A stretch of DNA of 64,000 nucleotides from Agarilytica rhodophyticola. Its GTDB lineage: Bacteria > Pseudomonadota > Gammaproteobacteria > Pseudomonadales > Cellvibrionaceae. Of the stretch, positions 44,618 through 55,500 are shown one piece after another (position 1 is the first letter of the stretch; each line of letters opens with the position of its first letter). The stretch is from positions 3,192,501 through 3,256,500 of the forward strand of contig NZ_CP020038.1 of the NCBI RefSeq assembly GCF_002157225.2. Direction: 5' to 3'. A program made the translations under genes and the position numbers. Below the pieces are notes generated by a model. That model saw only the letters and a list, made by a program, of their open reading frames with translations, had not been told where the DNA came from and searched no databases.

Positions 44618-47488
44618 ATGACACAGGTTATCGAACCCCTCACCAAAAACTATAGTGTTGCCGATATTGAGCAGGCTGAGTATCTTAAAAATAAAGGCAT
44701 AGCACTTATTCAAAAAATTTGTAGCCAAACATGGACGGATCACAACAGCAGTGATCCAGGCATCACCATATTAGAAGTATTAGCCTTTATTATTCAAGAG
44801 TTAAGTTCTCGTTTAGCGTTGCCTGTAGAACAGCTATTACTACCAAATCCCGAACTTTCATCCGAAATACAACAATTCTTTTTACCACAAGATGTATTGC
44901 CATCGAACCCGGTAACGCTGGCTGATCATCGTCGCTCATTAATCGATATTCCTGGAATTAAAAATGCTGATGTAGCGCCTTGCTCTTTGTTAAGAGATCC
45001 AAACGACCCCAACAGTAAAATTAGAACGGGCTTGTTTGATATCAGAATTGATCTTGATGATCATTTACTCTTAGAGCAAGATGAGGTGGCTTTAAACGCT
45101 AAAAAAGAAGCCTTACTCAAGCAGGTGCAGCAAGTTTTTGTTAGCCAACGCAATGTTAATGAAGATATTGCCTCAATTAGTATTATTCCCAAGCAGAAGC
45201 TTTCCATTGCTATGCATGTATCCATTGACAAGTCTGTTGACCCGATGCTGCTCATATCTAAGCTATTCAGTCAAATAAATGAGAGTATCGCACCGGCAGT
45301 TACAAAATATCATTATAGCGATATGGTGGCTCAAGGCCTAAGCGGCAATGAAACATTCGACGGCCCTCTACTTTATGAAGGTTTTATTAGGGCTAAGGAT
45401 GTGGAACAATTATCCTTGCCCGCTACTCTGTATGCCTCAGATATTCTTGCCAATATAAATAGCCTTACAGATATTAATCATGTTAAAAGTTTTCACTTTT
45501 TACCTCTAGATGTAGATTCTAATAATACGGATGTCGAGGAAGAGGAGAGCTTATACTGGCGTATTGATATCCCCTCAGGGTTTATTGCCAGTTTTGATGT
45601 AATTAATTCTTATTCTTTACTAAGCCTGGATATTGATGGACAAGCGTTTCAGTTACCTAGCTTGAGCCAACAACAATGTATGTCGCTGCTCACCAATGAT
45701 ACTATTAGCCAGGGTAGTGGTATACCCAATAGGATGACAGCATATATTGAAGGCAAGTATCAGCAGCTACAACACTATACTTCCTTACAACATGATTTGC
45801 CAAAACTCTATCGCCTTACTGATAAGCGCTTAAATGATCCTGTTACTGATGAAGAGATAGCATCAATTTTGCAATTTAAAGGCTATTTAAGTCTATTTGA
45901 TCAAGTGCTAGCCGATCAATTTGCTCAATTGGAGATGTTGAAAACGCTACTTGCCTTACCAGATCACCATGTCTTTACGCGTCTGGCAAACACTTTTTCT
46001 CAAATGTTGGCAAGTGAGTCTCTTACCCCGCGTGACGTAACACAGTTTTGGCAAGATATTCGCTCGCTACCAAAAACACAAATCAGTCAAGCCGTTGAAG
46101 GAATAAGCGGTATGGCGCCTTTATTAGGTGATTATTTTGAGCAGTACCGTGTTCATGCATTTCAAGAATACGCGGAGCCCATCTTTAGTCAGCAGCAACT
46201 AGACCGATTAAAAAGAAGTGTCGAACACCTACTCAGCCGATTTTCTGAAACAGGATTAGACGTTAGTTTGCTAAAGTATCAAGATGTCTTTAACCACTAC
46301 TTACCTATTATTCAAAAAACAAAAAATGCCTTATCTATAGATATTAAGAAGTTAGTGGCGGTCAAACAAATTGTCGATTTGGTAATGCTTATTAACAATT
46401 ATCCTACTATCAGTACTTTTCGTACTGGAGGGGTTAATTATTTAGCGAAGGAGCCCAAACACAATCATTTAGGTGGCTTAAGCCAAAGGATTCTACGTTT
46501 CCTTGGTGTCTCAACACCAGGTCAAATACCTTTGGCAGTTAATAATAAAGAAGGCATTTACCTAGTAGAAAGCGAGCTTATTCGTTTTGGCGCGTATTTA
46601 AATGCACCTGATAGCATGGATCAATATCAACCTAATCAGTTATATTTTGTTGCACCAGCGTGGCCTGCACGTTTTGCCAATGCGGAATTTCGATCTTTAT
46701 TAGAGCAGCAAATTAGTTGTGACAGTCCGGTATATCAGCAAAGCCATATTATCTATTTGTGTCGAGAAGAAATGAGCTTGTTTGAACGTTTATATTATGC
46801 TTGGCTAAATGCGCTAACACAATTAACTTATGATTATGAATCTATAAAAAATGTCGATAGTAATCCAAGTAATGACACACAGATAGGCACAGAGCAATCG
46901 GAATTAATAATAGTATTAGCCACCTTGTTGAGGCAATTCTTCGCTAAACCAGAAAGTGTTCTTAATATTATCTTACAAAGTTTTAATTATGAAAACTTGC
47001 GAGAAAAAATAACGTTGTGGTTACGCAACGAGTCCGAAATAAACGAGTTGAGCAAGGATATAACGGATGTTGCAGACGCTAATATCGCGGACATAATATC
47101 TGTGCTACGAGAAAACTTATATGACATCTTATATGCTCGCTATCAAGATCTTGACGCTTGCGAGCATACACAAGGTAGCTTTACACGTCCGAATAACGCC
47201 AGTAGTAGCAACACAATCGACGATTGGCAAACATTAGAAGAAAAGTCAGAGTTTTATGCCAAAAATCTAAGCTATCAAATACTCTTTACTATTTGTCAGC
47301 AACAACTGGATATTATTGCGCGGCCTAACGCTATACGACGGGGTGTCATCGGTAGCAGCTTTAGAGTGGGTTATCAGCCGTTACAGTATCTAAAACCTTC
47401 CTATCCCATTTGCAGCGCTGAAATAAACGCGCAACAACCCGATAGCTCTGCCTTTTCCCTCGGTATTAAGCAGCCTTTAGTGATCTAA
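44618..47488 (+). CDS. Large baseplate protein (Afp12-like)
   Basis: A 956-residue protein. The N-terminal QTWTDHNSSDPGITILEVLA followed by FIIQELSSRL is the hallmark opening of Afp12/Pvc12 (usual form DYNxxDPGITLLE), followed by the VTLADHRRSLIDIPGIKNAD segment. The mid part (residues 370-700) is helical with an SLFDQVLADQFAQLEMLKTL stretch also usual in this family. With the Afp11-like protein it forms the baseplate wedges. It is the first gene after the hairpin array, and could be translated at a lower rate because of it. Confidence 0.88.
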   Translation: MTQVIEPLTKNYSVADIEQAEYLKNKGIALIQKICSQTWTDHNSSDPGITILEVLAFIIQELSSRLALPVEQLLLPNPELSSEIQQFFLPQDVLPSNPVTLADHRRSLIDIPGIKNADVAPCSLLRDPNDPNSKIRTGLFDIRIDLDDHLLLEQDEVALNAKKEALLKQVQQVFVSQRNVNEDIASISIIPKQKLSIAMHVSIDKSVDPMLLISKLFSQINESIAPAVTKYHYSDMVAQGLSGNETFDGPLLYEGFIRAKDVEQLSLPATLYASDILANINSLTDINHVKSFHFLPLDVDSNNTDVEEEESLYWRIDIPSGFIASFDVINSYSLLSLDIDGQAFQLPSLSQQQCMSLLTNDTISQGSGIPNRMTAYIEGKYQQLQHYTSLQHDLPKLYRLTDKRLNDPVTDEEIASILQFKGYLSLFDQVLADQFAQLEMLKTLLALPDHHVFTRLANTFSQMLASESLTPRDVTQFWQDIRSLPKTQISQAVEGISGMAPLLGDYFEQYRVHAFQEYAEPIFSQQQLDRLKRSVEHLLSRFSETGLDVSLLKYQDVFNHYLPIIQKTKNALSIDIKKLVAVKQIVDLVMLINNYPTISTFRTGGVNYLAKEPKHNHLGGLSQRILRFLGVSTPGQIPLAVNNKEGIYLVESELIRFGAYLNAPDSMDQYQPNQLYFVAPAWPARFANAEFRSLLEQQISCDSPVYQQSHIIYLCREEMSLFERLYYAWLNALTQLTYDYESIKNVDSNPSNDTQIGTEQSELIIVLATLLRQFFAKPESVLNIILQSFNYENLREKITLWLRNESEINELSKDITDVADANIADIISVLRENLYDILYARYQDLDACEHTQGSFTRPNNASSSNTIDDWQTLEEKSEFYAKNLSYQILFTICQQQLDIIARPNAIRRGVIGSSFRVGYQPLQYLKPSYPICSAEINAQQPDSSAFSLGIKQPLVI

Positions 47489-47572
47489 GGCCTCTGGAGT
47501 CAGTCCGCTCTATAAGGCCTTGGAATGTTCGAATAAAAATATTGTAAATAATTTATTACGGGTATAAAAAGC

Positions 47573-50500
47573 ATGACCAATTCATCTGCTCCAGCTAATG
47601 CCTCTGCAACACAAGGCGATACGTCTGATACGAAAAGAAAAACACTGACTGAATATTTTGCCGACAACGAAACACCATCAGGTGATGAGTTTCGCGAGTT
47701 TATAGAATCCGCTGTAATACAGGGTGATGATGGCATTACCATAGAAGGTGATACCACGATTATCAATAATCAATTGCAGGTAGCTAACAGCCTAAGGGTA
47801 GGAGAAGGCACGGAACTCAGTGCTACGGCACTAAGCCTTGATAATGATGATGCTTTGCTCTCTGGACAAGAACTAAAAGTAGGAGAGGATCTCAGCTTTA
47901 GCCCAACTCAAGGCTTAAGTATTAATGGTGGTATACATGTTAATGACTCTGCTGTTATACAGGGCGCGGCCGTAATTAATGGTACGGAGCTTGACCCCAG
48001 TGTTAATTTAAAAGTTAATGGTGATGCTCTAATCGACGGTAATCTCGATGTTAATGACAATGTCTCGATGCTTGCAAACCTGGATGTGCAAGGCGATCAA
48101 AATATAGAAGGGGGCCTTAGCCTTAAGCAAGCGCTCTTGCTGGGTTCAGATGTGGATAACCTGGGTGATGCTGGGAAGTTACAGATTAATCATCAAGGAG
48201 ACGATGCAAGCCTGGTAGTAAATCATCTAAATGAAGGGATGCATTCCAATACACAGCTATGCTTAGATCAACAAGGGCGTCTCTCGCTGGGCTTGGATGA
48301 GGGGTTGGCACAAGCGCAATTACATATTTACCATCGGGGCAGTAACTCCGAAGCCATTATTAAAGTGGATGATAGTGCCGATGATGCACGTCCTTTTATT
48401 ATAAAAGGTGATGGGCGTGTTGGGATCGCTACCGCTGCACCTGAAAATGAATTAGATATTGCCGGATCCGTACGAATTGGACGTACAGTTGCAGCCGTGC
48501 ATGAAGATAATAGTTTGTCGGTGGAAAATAAAGTTGGTATCGGTACCGAAAATCCGGAAGCAAGATTAGAAGTGCGGGCAGAGGGTGAAGAAACCCTCGC
48601 CAGTTTTCACTACGGGGAGCAAGCACCTCTGACTATTAGTCGTGGCAGAGTGACCAGTGATGAAGATACTCAATTAATCAGTGGTGGCCCGGCCAGCTTT
48701 GAGCAAACGGTTCATGTCAGTGGAGAAAGTGATTTTAGCGGCGTTGTCACGGTGAACGCCGCGTTTAATTCTAGGCAGGTGGCCACTTTTTATGATTCTG
48801 CTAATTTTAATCGCGACCTCAGTGTTCACGGAGCAACGGTTCTCCATCAACTTACAACGGCCAACAATGCAAGGTTTAGGCAACAAATTATTGTCGAAGG
48901 TGATGCCAAGTATGCCCAGTCGGTGGGTATTGGCTTAGGTATCGACGATAACCACAATGCCAGCGCAGCGTTGCATATTAAACAGAGCAATGCGCCCGCC
49001 TTACGGGTGGATAGTGCCGACGGTGACAAGGCCTTCATTGTTAATGATCGCACTATTGAGATGGGCACAAGCGATGCGCCTGCCCATCTCACAGTAAAGG
49101 GTCAGACAACCGTTGAACAATCATTGAGGGTAAAGCAAGAAGGGGTATTTTCGGCTGGCGCCGATGTTGCCCATCATTTGAATATTCAGCAAAACACAAT
49201 AAATAATACTGGCGAAAATATACCGCCGGCGTTAAATATTACGACTAACGGTGATAGCGCCACACCCTTAACCATTAATCACGAAAGCGATGTAGGTATA
49301 CAACAGAGGCTGCTTACCGTTCAACATGATAAAGTTGGGATTCTTTGTACGCAGCCTGAATATGATTTTCATATTGCTGGCGAAACCAAAGTTGATGGTG
49401 CAACCTTGTTAGGTGCTGATCTCGATATTAACGGCAATATGCGAGCCCACGATCACGTACTTTTTGATCGCAGCTTAGCCTTAGGGATAGTGAGTACAAT
49501 TGCAACCGGCGAAACCACACAAAGCGCCCAATTTAGCGATTATCGACTACATATTGCCCTGGGGGATATGGGTAAAACCTTACAGGTGGAAGGCAGCCAA
49601 GCCGAAGATCCAGTGTTAACTATTGATGGTGATAGTATTGGCATTCATACAAGTTCGCCTACATCTGCATTGGATGTAGTAGGAGATGTAAGTATCGCAG
49701 GTACCGCATCTATTAATGCCTTATTAACCATAAGCGATGAAACATTAAACTTACAGCAGCAGGGTGAACATCCCGCGATTAATATTCAGGGAGAGAATGC
49801 CGATCACAGCATTCAGCTTCGTCCCAATAAACTCAGCATTAATACGGGCAATATTCCATCTGACCCTGAAGTCAATTTTCATTTGATCGGCAACGCTGAT
49901 CTTGCCGGGGATGTTTCAATTAACGCATTAAATGTTAGTCAGTCTATGGCTGTTAATGCGCCTTCAATGTTTAATGGCCATATTGATGTACAAAATACTG
50001 TGGGATTTAATACTTTAGATCATGATCCTGCCGTCGATTTTCATCTACGCCAATCCCTCGCCACGCAAACCGCTATGAGGGTTGATCCCCCCGAAGGAGA
50101 AACGCCGGTGTTGCTGGTTAAGTCGGGCATGCAGTCAGGCAAGCTTGGCATTAATACCAATGCCCCTGAATACGAGATGGATGTTATTGGTTCAGCAAGG
50201 ATTTCTCAAGCGTTAAGTGTGCAAAGCAGCTTCAATGTCGACGGGGAAAGTGTATTCAACGATACCACTTTTATTCGTAAAAACCTTGGCTTTTCTATTG
50301 ATGCGCCTCAAGCGAGAATTCATATTCATGACAGCGGCGAGCAGGATGCTTTGCGTATCGACAGTCATTTTAATAGCGCAGAATCTCCCTTAATTTTTAA
50401 GCAGGGTATGCTCGGTGTTGGATTAAATAATCCGAGAGTTCCATTAGATGTTAAAGGTGATACACATATTTCTGATGAATTAACTGTGATGGGGCAAACC

Positions 50501-52525
50501 AAACTTGAACACACGCTGTATGTGGATAAAGACGCGCTGTTTAAGTCGGACTTCACCGTACACAAGGATAGTGAATTAGTTGGCCAAACGCTGTTGGGGC
50601 AAGTGAGTGAGATCGATCCAGAATTAACCCCCAATGCACAATTATATATTGCCGACACCCGTTACAAAGAAGCCTTTCGTATTGATTCAAAAGATTATGC
50701 CAGTTTAGTCTTTAGCCAAGGCAAATTAGGCCTAGGTAAAGCAGACCCAAGAGTTGCTTTAGATGTATCAGGGGAAGTAAGGGTTTCACAGCAAGCCACC
50801 TTTGCCGCTGATGTGCAAGTGGATGGTGTTGTTAACGTGCGCGATAATATTGAAGGTGAAGGCAGTTTGCATATCGCACAAAAAGCCACCTTCGGTAGTG
50901 ATATGTTAATTAAAGGAGATTTACGCGTTGAAGATAAAACGGATATTGACGAAGAATTAAGTGTTACTGGAAACACTCTTTTAAAAGCTGATCTTGAAGT
51001 AGAAAATAATACGACCTTAGGGGCCAAACTGGAAGTAGCTGGCGATGCGCTTTTTATGCATAAATTGGCGGTAGCCAATACCTTAGATGTGGCTGGCGAC
51101 GTACATTTAGAAAACGATCTTAGCGTTGATCATAACCTACGGGTTGAGCAGAACCTTCATGTTCAACAGGATTTATACGTTGCTGGTGCTATCCATTCTG
51201 GAGTAGAAGAGCCACAAGCTTTTTTGCATTTACAAAGCCCAGCGCAAGAAGCTGCGTTTATTATCGATACCAAGCTAAACTCAGGCATGGCGCAACGTTT
51301 ATTAACCCTTAGCGATAAAGGTTATTTAGGGCTTGGTAAAAATGAACCCACGGAGGCCTTGGATGTGTCTGGTTCTTGTCAGATCAGCGAGCAATTACGT
51401 GCTAAGTCTGGCATATTTGATTCAACACTTAATACTCGTGATATCACCATTGATAATAGTTTTAGCCTTGGCCATAGCCCCAAAATTACTGCCATTTCTG
51501 ATGATTACACCATGGGCGGTGACGATGCCTTACACAGTGTCTTGCCCACCCAAGCAGCAGTAAAAGCCTATGTAGAAAGCGTGGCGGTGCCTTTTGGTCG
51601 CGGTGGCAGAACCTATACTATTAGTTCCCAGCGGGATTTTGATGCAATATTTAATGTCTCATCCCATACCAGCATTGCAGAAGATACCACCATTATTTTG
51701 CTGCCCTTAAGTCATCAAGGGGTAGGGGAATACCAACTGCGTAATTCGGTCAGCTTACGTTCAGGCGTTTCTATTATTGGCTTTAATACCGATAGTACTC
51801 GCGTTGTTAAACAAAACCCTAATACCCGCTTCGAAATTATCGGCACTACTAAAAAAGCGATAGAAAATGTCCATCTTGAAGGTTTTACCTTCGACGGAAA
51901 AAATATGGAATCGGCCAAAGACGGTGGTGCTTTTTACTTAGAACATGCACTTAACTGCCGGTTAAATTGCGTTATTAAAAATCATATTACTTGGGGGGAT
52001 GGTGGCGCTATTTACGCAGCGCTAGGGCAAAGCGACGTTTACAATGTGAGTATGATTGAAGCCCTGCATGTTTATAATTGTAGTGCTCTAGACCAAGGCT
52101 CCGGCTCTGATACGCAACTTAATGAAGGGGGCGCGGCCTATGGTTTATATCGCTCGACAATTCATGCCTATAACTGCAGAGCTGAGCGGGGTGGTGCGGT
52201 AGCTAAATGTAAAGAGTGTGTGGTGCAGGCTCATGGCTGCACTGCGACCCGCAGTGGCGGTGGCGCTTATCGTTGCAAACTGTTACGTTTACTTGCCTGT
52301 GATTGCAAATCAGATATGCGTCACGGTAAAGGCGGCGGTGCCTATTTTTGCAGCGACCTTATCTGCGAAGGTGTATGGGTTGGTAATAATGCGGCTGAAG
52401 CACCTCACATATATGCCTCTAATCACTTAACAGGTGAAGCAGAAGAAAGACACTACTGGAAAGGTGATTATATTGGTCGTCGTATTGATGATGACAGCAG
52501 TGTTTGGCGTAGTCATAACGAATAG
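47573..52525 (+). CDS. Giant tail fibre / adhesin with repeats and a C-terminal beta-helix (Afp13 position)
   Basis: A 1650-residue protein. Residues 20-45 (RKTLTEYFADNETPSGDEFR) look like an attachment motif shared with the second fibre at 62664. The shaft (about 50-1330) is made of repeats of short strands such as LDVNDNVSMLANLDVQGDQN, and blocks like VGIGTENPEARLEV or GLGKNEPTEALDVSGS that recur about every 90-110 residues. The end (about 1341-1640) is a right-handed beta-helix rich in Cys and Gly (DGGAFYLEHALNCRLNC; GGAYRCKLLRLLACDC; GKGGGAYFCSDLIC). No S74 chaperone domain is seen. It occupies the place of the fibre gene between baseplate and tape measure and should determine target binding; the tip may bind glycans. 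Confidence 0.82.
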   Translation: MTNSSAPANASATQGDTSDTKRKTLTEYFADNETPSGDEFREFIESAVIQGDDGITIEGDTTIINNQLQVANSLRVGEGTELSATALSLDNDDALLSGQELKVGEDLSFSPTQGLSINGGIHVNDSAVIQGAAVINGTELDPSVNLKVNGDALIDGNLDVNDNVSMLANLDVQGDQNIEGGLSLKQALLLGSDVDNLGDAGKLQINHQGDDASLVVNHLNEGMHSNTQLCLDQQGRLSLGLDEGLAQAQLHIYHRGSNSEAIIKVDDSADDARPFIIKGDGRVGIATAAPENELDIAGSVRIGRTVAAVHEDNSLSVENKVGIGTENPEARLEVRAEGEETLASFHYGEQAPLTISRGRVTSDEDTQLISGGPASFEQTVHVSGESDFSGVVTVNAAFNSRQVATFYDSANFNRDLSVHGATVLHQLTTANNARFRQQIIVEGDAKYAQSVGIGLGIDDNHNASAALHIKQSNAPALRVDSADGDKAFIVNDRTIEMGTSDAPAHLTVKGQTTVEQSLRVKQEGVFSAGADVAHHLNIQQNTINNTGENIPPALNITTNGDSATPLTINHESDVGIQQRLLTVQHDKVGILCTQPEYDFHIAGETKVDGATLLGADLDINGNMRAHDHVLFDRSLALGIVSTIATGETTQSAQFSDYRLHIALGDMGKTLQVEGSQAEDPVLTIDGDSIGIHTSSPTSALDVVGDVSIAGTASINALLTISDETLNLQQQGEHPAINIQGENADHSIQLRPNKLSINTGNIPSDPEVNFHLIGNADLAGDVSINALNVSQSMAVNAPSMFNGHIDVQNTVGFNTLDHDPAVDFHLRQSLATQTAMRVDPPEGETPVLLVKSGMQSGKLGINTNAPEYEMDVIGSARISQALSVQSSFNVDGESVFNDTTFIRKNLGFSIDAPQARIHIHDSGEQDALRIDSHFNSAESPLIFKQGMLGVGLNNPRVPLDVKGDTHISDELTVMGQTKLEHTLYVDKDALFKSDFTVHKDSELVGQTLLGQVSEIDPELTPNAQLYIADTRYKEAFRIDSKDYASLVFSQGKLGLGKADPRVALDVSGEVRVSQQATFAADVQVDGVVNVRDNIEGEGSLHIAQKATFGSDMLIKGDLRVEDKTDIDEELSVTGNTLLKADLEVENNTTLGAKLEVAGDALFMHKLAVANTLDVAGDVHLENDLSVDHNLRVEQNLHVQQDLYVAGAIHSGVEEPQAFLHLQSPAQEAAFIIDTKLNSGMAQRLLTLSDKGYLGLGKNEPTEALDVSGSCQISEQLRAKSGIFDSTLNTRDITIDNSFSLGHSPKITAISDDYTMGGDDALHSVLPTQAAVKAYVESVAVPFGRGGRTYTISSQRDFDAIFNVSSHTSIAEDTTIILLPLSHQGVGEYQLRNSVSLRSGVSIIGFNTDSTRVVKQNPNTRFEIIGTTKKAIENVHLEGFTFDGKNMESAKDGGAFYLEHALNCRLNCVIKNHITWGDGGAIYAALGQSDVYNVSMIEALHVYNCSALDQGSGSDTQLNEGGAAYGLYRSTIHAYNCRAERGGAVAKCKECVVQAHGCTATRSGGGAYRCKLLRLLACDCKSDMRHGKGGGAYFCSDLICEGVWVGNNAAEAPHIYASNHLTGEAEERHYWKGDYIGRRIDDDSSVWRSHNE

Positions 52526-52597
52526 ATCATTAACACTTAAAATCCCCATTACTTCTGTGATCACTCTTGCCAGTTATTTATTTTAAGGTCTCTTTTT

Positions 52598-55500
52598 ATG
52601 AGCCTCAATATCGATACTTTATTATTAGATATAGATTATCATTGCAAAACTAATGGCATATCACCACAAACTTCTCGCGCTCGTATCGCCGAGTGTGAGC
52701 AAAGATTACAAGAGCTGATTTACAATGCTATAAATGCGGAACAATTGCCTAACTTTGCTCCAGAATATGAGAATGTCAGATTATTACATATTCCTGATAT
52801 TGAAATAGTTTTGCCTAATATAGATGCTCAAGCCTTTTTAAATGATACTAAGCGCTATTTTGAACAGCAACTTTTACCCGCACTGCTTGCATCGTTTTCT
52901 AATACCTTATCCAAAATAGCCTTAACACGTGCTTCTAGCAATCTACTGGCTAATAAAGCATGGGGGGAGTCAAGTGATAGCGTGGCACAAAAAAAGGAGT
53001 ATTACTTAGTTCAGCAACTAGTAAAAGAGCGTGAGTATTGTATTGATAATGTGGTCTCTCCTAGAGAGTACACAAAGTTTTTTAATACGCTTGTTAACAA
53101 CGGCGTTCTTGATTTTAGCTCTGTAAAAAAGCAGCTCCAGCTGTTTCTGCCTAGTAAAGACCACAGCTTTTTAATGTCCTATTTGGCAGATGAAAAATTT
53201 ACACTTTTACAAAAAAAACACATACTGGGTGCGTATATTCAGCTTTTTAACTTAGGCAAAAAAGGGGATAATAATAGTGCGCTTAAGTTATCATCAAAAC
53301 TATTGCTAAGGGCTCACACATTAGTTAAGCCTAGTGAAATGGCACAGCCGAATTTTAGCTATTATGTAAAGTGTGTGCAGGAAGCTTTGCTTATGGATCA
53401 ATCCGTTTATTGGCTAAAGGCTTGTGAAAACTGGTTTAATATTGTTACCCATAAAACGCTCAAGGTGTCAGATTTTTTAGGTTTAGATGCCATACTCAAA
53501 CGGGCTAATGGAAATTCGTGGTTTAATATAAATCAACCAAGGAAAGACGAACTAAAGAAAGATAACAGTCGTGTGCTTATATCAGATGCCACATTTAGTT
53601 TTGCCAAAGAAATTTCTGCTTTTAAAGCATTAATTCAATTGTTAGAGCCATTCTGTCAAGCTCATTTTTATTATGCTAAAGAGGCTGATCGATTTCAGCA
53701 GATAACGAAATTAAAGCAATTATTATACGCTGAGAAAGCCTTGCCAATAACGACTACTATCCCCATCAAACAGGCGCTTTTCCCTCAGTTTTTTACAATT
53801 AGAGCACAAAATATTATAACTTTTGATGTGAATACACGGTTAGCGAAACTGTCAAAAGCATTACGTACCCATAAAAAGAAAGTGGCTATAGCAGAGCTTG
53901 CCAATAAGAGTTCTACTAAAGATTTTCATAGAACTTTCAGTAGAAAGCCTGAGGCCGAAAGTAAGGCAGCTATAAATAATAAGCATGATTATGCTTATTC
54001 AAATTTTTATAACCACTCTCATAGCCATCCTCATAGTAGTAAAGAAGGCGATACTTCTAATAACGAAATACAGCATATATTCGACCACAGATTTAAGGAT
54101 ATATTGAGTCACCTCAATGCATTGATAGCGTTTTCCTGGCTACCCATAACACTAACAAAGCAATTAGAATCACTCGCGAATAGTCTTGTTGCTAAGAAAT
54201 CATCAGAGCCTGAAGTCTTAGAAACAATGTTCGAACACAACAATACCCATGGGCTTCATCAGCGCTTACTAGCGTGGGGTGATTTCTTAGTGCAGTTCAC
54301 TCATCAACAGCAACTAAACAGTGTGCGTAGATTATCACCACAGGAATATAGTATATTTAAACAGCTAACGGATCTGCTTAACCAATTTGTTGGTATAAGT
54401 GGGCATAATAAGGATAAAAACTATCTGTTAGTTGAAAAAGATATACATATTCAACAACAGACACTTTATCATCTTATTGCCTCCAAATTAATTCGTATTT
54501 GCGACGTTGTTTCTTTCGATATGAAGCCTGCAATACACCATTTTATTCACCAAAGTGATGCATTCGCGGCAGATAATTTAAAAAATCAAATACTTACCTG
54601 GTTGCCAAAAAATACAGGCCAACAAGATTATCAAGTTTCTGTAAAAGACAGTCCTTATTACAAGTGCTTTCAAAGAGAATTCGACTTGCAAAAAGAGGTG
54701 AATAATATATTATTAGAATTTGAGTCTAATTTTGAATTATTCTATCGTGATTCATCTCTTTCCAGGTCTATTTCCATTTCTTCTTTAGAATTAAATAAAC
54801 AAGAAGTCTACACTCAAGTGGTACAGCTGTTGGTGTTATTCCATGCATGGTTACACTCTGATACTACAGCACAAGAAAATAAGCAGAGTAGTGAGGCACT
54901 AGAAACCGCAATTAGAAAATTAACGCAAGTAAAAAATCAGATGTTACAAGAAGATAAAACACTAAAATCATCTAAAACAATGAGTGAATATTGGTGGTTA
55001 CCTATTGTTGAGGATGAAGTGGAGTATATTCGACGAGAACAGCATGATATTTATTTGCGACAGTTAATAGAGCGTATTACTAATTCAGAAGCGAAAATTA
55101 AGACGACTCTTATCGAGACAGATAGTGTGGGGCATAGTGCGAACGTAAGTGCAAGTAATATTAACGATAAAGGCAATAGCCGTATTAATAAAAAGAATAT
55201 AGACAGTGATAACTCTTCCGATAAAGCTATTTCACCCATAAAAACATCGACTATTTTATTGGTGATGGAAGTATACAGATGCCTCACTGATATAGATCTC
55301 ACAATAGATAGCATTGAAGATAATATTATAGATAAAGCATCATCAATGCCTATCAATAATGATGTTAAGAGTGCTTTGTATTCTTGGACAGCGTGTCTTT
55401 TACTATACTGGGATAGGTTTTTTGATAAAGAGAGTAAAAGCGATAATAATGGTAAGCGCAATCACTACCTATTGAAGGGGATTAGGAAAATTAATGCAAT

